Assembly: GCA_022494885.1 (NCBI GenBank)
Contig: JAGVSM010001703.1
Coordinates: forward strand, 1-64,000
Length of the DNA: 64,000 bases
Direction of reading: 5' to 3'
Source of the DNA: Micrasema longulum
Lineage: Eukaryota > Arthropoda > Insecta > Trichoptera > Brachycentridae
Positions within the stretch are counted from its first letter, which is position 1, and every line of letters starts with the position of its first letter. Under the pieces are notes generated by a model. It was given only the letters and a program-made list of their open reading frames with translations. It did not search any database and had not been told where the DNA came from. Shown piece after piece: positions 61,355-64,000 of the stretch. The translations under genes were made by a program, and so were the position numbers.

Positions 61355-62265
61355 ATATTTCAGTGTACGCTATACGAAGTTTATTAACTGTAAAGGTGTA
61401 AAAGTGAAATATAGTTCCTTTCTGCAACTTTAGTTTAAAATACACAAATATGTTTTAAATTGTTATAAACATTGAGTTGAGTCGCTAAGGTGTGGACATG
61501 CTATAAACAAAGAGTGAGATAATTAATTTAAAGCATTGTTTTATAAACGTTATTATATTCAACGCTTTGTTCTAAACTAACCAAACCAAAATATATTCAA
61601 ACTTTCATGATTTTATAACTGTGTTTCTATTAAAACTACTTAAAAAAGTGTTTATTTGTGAAGATCAAGTGCCGAAATTTAACTATTTATTTTAAAACAA
61701 TTTCTGTATAATATAGTGCTACCTATCTTATGTTCATTTAAAAATACAAATGATACCTTTTTTCCTGTATCACGTAAAATTACTCGAATATCAAAAGTAA
61801 TACACAAGTTTATCTGACATATTAATCAAAGTAAAATAATAATAATCATAAATTTTAGGCGGGAAATATGCGTTTAGTAATAACACACAAAATTAAAAAG
61901 AAGCGGATATTTTCCTTGGTACCTACACTCTACACTACGCACACAGATGCGTTACTACTATCATCTCCCAGGGAACAGCCAAATGTGAACCAAGTGCTTT
62001 TACAGTTATTTACTATGAAAAAGACAAAAGATCCTGTTTACTGCACACCAAAATAAAACAGGGACCAGTTTGAGAATATCGTCTACTGTCTTGTTTACCT
62101 TAATAATAAGATAAGGAATGATATCTTTGTTTGGTTTTTTATATTTTACTTTTTTTGCTGTTACATGTTCACTTAATTGCCATACTTACTAGTTCTTTGC
62201 TCAATGCATTATTATTGCGTTTCTTAAAATTATTTTTATTATTAACTTTTTAAAATCATTCTTAC
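61355..62265. other. AT-rich stretch, nothing recognised
   Basis: The frame at 61868-62056 (+) shows no domain. Confidence 0.3.
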
Positions 62266-62289
62266 GTTGTTGAAATTCCATTTATCGAT

Positions 62290-62690
62290 GCGTTTTGAAG
62301 CTGCAAGACTTTTTGTGATGTTAGCTATCATATTATTTTTATCATATTATGTAAATGTTACCAACTATCGAATATCTAAATTTAGTAAATGGGGTCTAGA
62401 ATTTCAACCGTCCATGCGCTCGTCCATAGCTGCAAGACTTGTTGTCATCGAAATTCTAATTTTATAAATAATCTTTTTATTTCGTTTTTAAAATATCACT
62501 TAAACTCTAAACTTCATTGTCAAATAAAAAAAAATTTAAAAAAATGTAAATAGGGGCTAGATTTCTTATTGTCTATGCTCTCTGTAGCTGCAAGACGTTC
62601 TGTTATCTAGCTCATATATATCATAATTGTAATATATCAACTAGAATCCCAACCGTCCATGCGCTCTGTAGCAGCAAGACGTGTTGGGAT
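62290..62690 (+). repeat. Series of four hairpin units with a shared loop
   Basis: A motif like GCGCTCTGTAGCTGCAAGAC recurs near 62300, 62431, 62580 and 62671. In units 2, 3 and 4 the flanking bases pair but differ: TAGAATTTC/GAAATTCTA (62397-62405, 62450-62458), GCTAGAT/ATCTAGC (62556-62562, 62605-62611) and ATCCCAAC/GTTGGGAT (62646-62653, 62683-62690), the last extended by CGTC/GACG. Unit 1 is degenerate. The identity is unknown. Confidence 0.55.
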
Positions 62691-62760
62691 ATTTATTTAT
62701 TGTACAGCGCCCTTGAGGTGATTTTAACAAAAATGGCTCTATGTAAATTATCCAAACATT
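62690..62760 (+). mobile_element. L2/CR1-type LINE tail
   Basis: 'TACAGCGCCCTTGAGGTGAT' and 'AAAAATGGCTCTATGTAAAT' match the tail of the minus-strand LINE at 32330-32380. It directly follows the hairpin series, which may therefore be part of, or a target for, such an element. Confidence 0.6.
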
Positions 62761-62851
62761 ATTACAAAAATGTAAATATAAATGGTATTAGAACTACTAA
62801 CTACAGTAAAAAAAATCACTAAATCCTTATAGTAGTTTTGTTTTACTCGTA

Positions 62852-63062
62852 TGTTAGACAATGGCAAAAAATAACTATTTATTTGAACAGACAACAATTC
62901 AATATCTCTAATTGTGCTAATTTTCCACCCTAGTACAGCCAAACGCAATCCGACACATCCCGCCGGCACGTTTTGGCTGAACAAAGTTTCAGACAATTTT
63001 TTGCAGAAACTGAAACCGCGGCAGAAATGAATTTTATTTTCCGATTCTGATCGAAACCGAAT
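62852..63062. repeat. Rep-C copy 2
   Basis: GTTAGACAATGGCAAAAAAT, 'CAATATCTCTAATTGTGCTA', 'AGTACAGCCAAACGCAATCC', 'TTTTGGCTGAACAAAGTTTC' and 'GAAACTGAAACCGC', in the same order as at 33493-33790. Confidence 0.5.
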
Positions 63063-63064
63063 AC

Positions 63065-63255
63065 GTTTATTTATTTATTTATGTTTTTAATAGTTTATAT
63101 ACATTTACAATTATTTTACAAAATTATTATTATTATCTAGTTATTTTCAACTTTACTGTGTTATATTTATATTTAGAACATAAGATTTTCTTATGGTTAT
63201 TGTTATCTTTTATTTAGAGATGTTATGTTTCTTTTTTACTTTTTGGTTTTCTGCA
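63065..63255. other. AT-rich stretch, possible LINE tail
   Basis: TTTATTTATTTATTTATG near 63067 could be a minus-strand LINE tail. No coding remains were seen. Confidence 0.3.
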
Positions 63256-63260
63256 TTATA

Positions 63261-63632
63261 CAGAGCGTTCTTTAAATCCTGTCACATCCTAAACCACGAT
63301 GATCAGTATGAGCAAGAAGACATATTAGCATATAAAAAAAATATTTAGAATAAATATATTTTTTTAAATAAAATATTTAAAAAAACAAATGGTTGCTTAC
63401 TTCTGCAGGGGAGAAGCGAAGGGGGCGTGGCCGCTCAGTCGGTGGTGTACCAGACTCTCTTCTCCTCCTCCTCATTATTCTCCTGCAGAAGTAAGCAACC
63501 ATTTGCTTTTTTTGATATTTTATTTTTTTAAATTTTATTCGTTCTAAAAAAGTATTTTAATGTGCCAATATGTCTTCTTGCTCATACTGATCATCGTGGT
63601 TTTGGATATGACAGGGTTTAATGAACACCCTG
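63261..63632. mobile_element. Complete foldback TIR element, TA target duplication
   Basis: Ends CAGAGCGTTCTTTAAATCCT on the left and CAGGGTGTTCATTAAACCCT on the right (opposite strand) open arms of about 150 bp that include TGATCAGTATGAGCAAGAAG on both strands and CTTACTTCTGCAGGGGAGAA/CTGCAGAAGTAAG near the centre. TA flanks both ends (63259-63260, 63633-63634). The short unpaired centre is GC-rich (GGGGGCGTGGCCGCTCAG). No coding capacity. Confidence 0.75.
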
Positions 63633-63634
63633 TA

Positions 63635-63955
63635 TGTTCACTAAATTGTTTTGTTTTAATTATTTTATTATTTTGTATTATGTACTACATAATTATTGTG
63701 CACTTCTGAGATTATTTCTGTAAATATTTTTTTCTAAAAGGTTCTTTAAACCGTTGATGAATAAATAAATAAATACATTTATACACATATGAGGGAGGGC
63801 ATATTGCCTAAAGACATTTTTTACTACCTACTCAAACCGTTTAGTTTGAAAAAATTACAAATACATTGACATATTGAATTTTATGATTTCATACAAAAAA
63901 TGATTATTTTAAGGAAAATAATGCTACTTTTGATACCTCAAAATATTTTTTACAA
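63635..63955. other. AT-rich stretch, nothing recognised
   Basis: 'GAATAAATAAATAAATACAT' near 63760 may be a LINE tail on the + strand. Nothing else was seen. Confidence 0.3.
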
Positions 63956-63957
63956 CT

Positions 63958-64000
63958 TAATTTGTTGCAACAGAGAGATAAAATATTTTCAATGAGATAA
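63958..64000 (-). repeat. Rep-A start, cut by the window edge
   Basis: 'TAATTTGTTGCAACAGAGAG' and ATAAAATATTTTCAATGAGA are the start of a minus-oriented Rep-A unit that presumably continues beyond the window. Confidence 0.5.

Overview
This is an AT-rich, repeat-laden stretch of animal nuclear DNA, most likely from an insect or another arthropod. The evidence is the density of degenerate non-LTR retrotransposons (LINEs) with (AAAT)n tails and reverse-transcriptase C-termini of types common in arthropods, an RTE-type 3' tail ending in 'TTCGCATTTATAATATTA', tRNA-derived SINEs, and canonical GT splice-donor sites. The order cannot be fixed from this sequence; Lepidoptera is a guess only. No complete protein-coding gene is present, and no rRNA, genuine tRNA gene, CRISPR array or bacterial operon was seen. 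Nearly all short ORFs are chance ORFs or reverse-transcriptase debris.

The only host-gene evidence is on the + strand. A sharply GC-rich island at about 20.82-21.62 kb holds two exon-like segments that end in good splice donors (after 21173 and 21515). A short ATG-containing exon ends at 42371, a second ends at 45665, and a probable 5' untranslated exon ends at 46931. These look like alternative promoters and first exons of one or more genes whose bodies lie to the right of the window, so most of the window would be upstream sequence or very long first introns.

Everything else is mobile DNA. At least ten LINE families are recognisable, almost all as 5'-truncated 3' ends. There are three tRNA-like SINE families (called SINE-1, -2 and -3 here). 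One roughly 340-400 bp repeat family (Rep-A) occurs about two dozen times, in tandem and head-to-head arrangements. Terminal-inverted-repeat (TIR) elements lie at 4.5-4.9 kb, 17.2-18.4 kb (with a LINE nested inside), 23.95-24.09 kb, 43.6-44.9 kb (LINE nested inside, TTA target duplication), 53.6-54.6 kb (pogo-like, with a zinc-finger-coding remnant) and 63.26-63.63 kb.

The most unusual signals are structured. A hammerhead-ribozyme-like fold at 53.24 kb sits just after the second of two roughly 370 bp direct repeats (50.95 and 52.83 kb), which suggests a Penelope-like or retrozyme-like retroelement; relatives of the fold occur at 29.67, 4.19 and 41.0 kb. A 280 bp near-perfect palindrome lies at 50.09-50.37 kb. 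A series of hairpins at 62.4-62.7 kb shares an apical loop while the basal stems change in a compensatory way.
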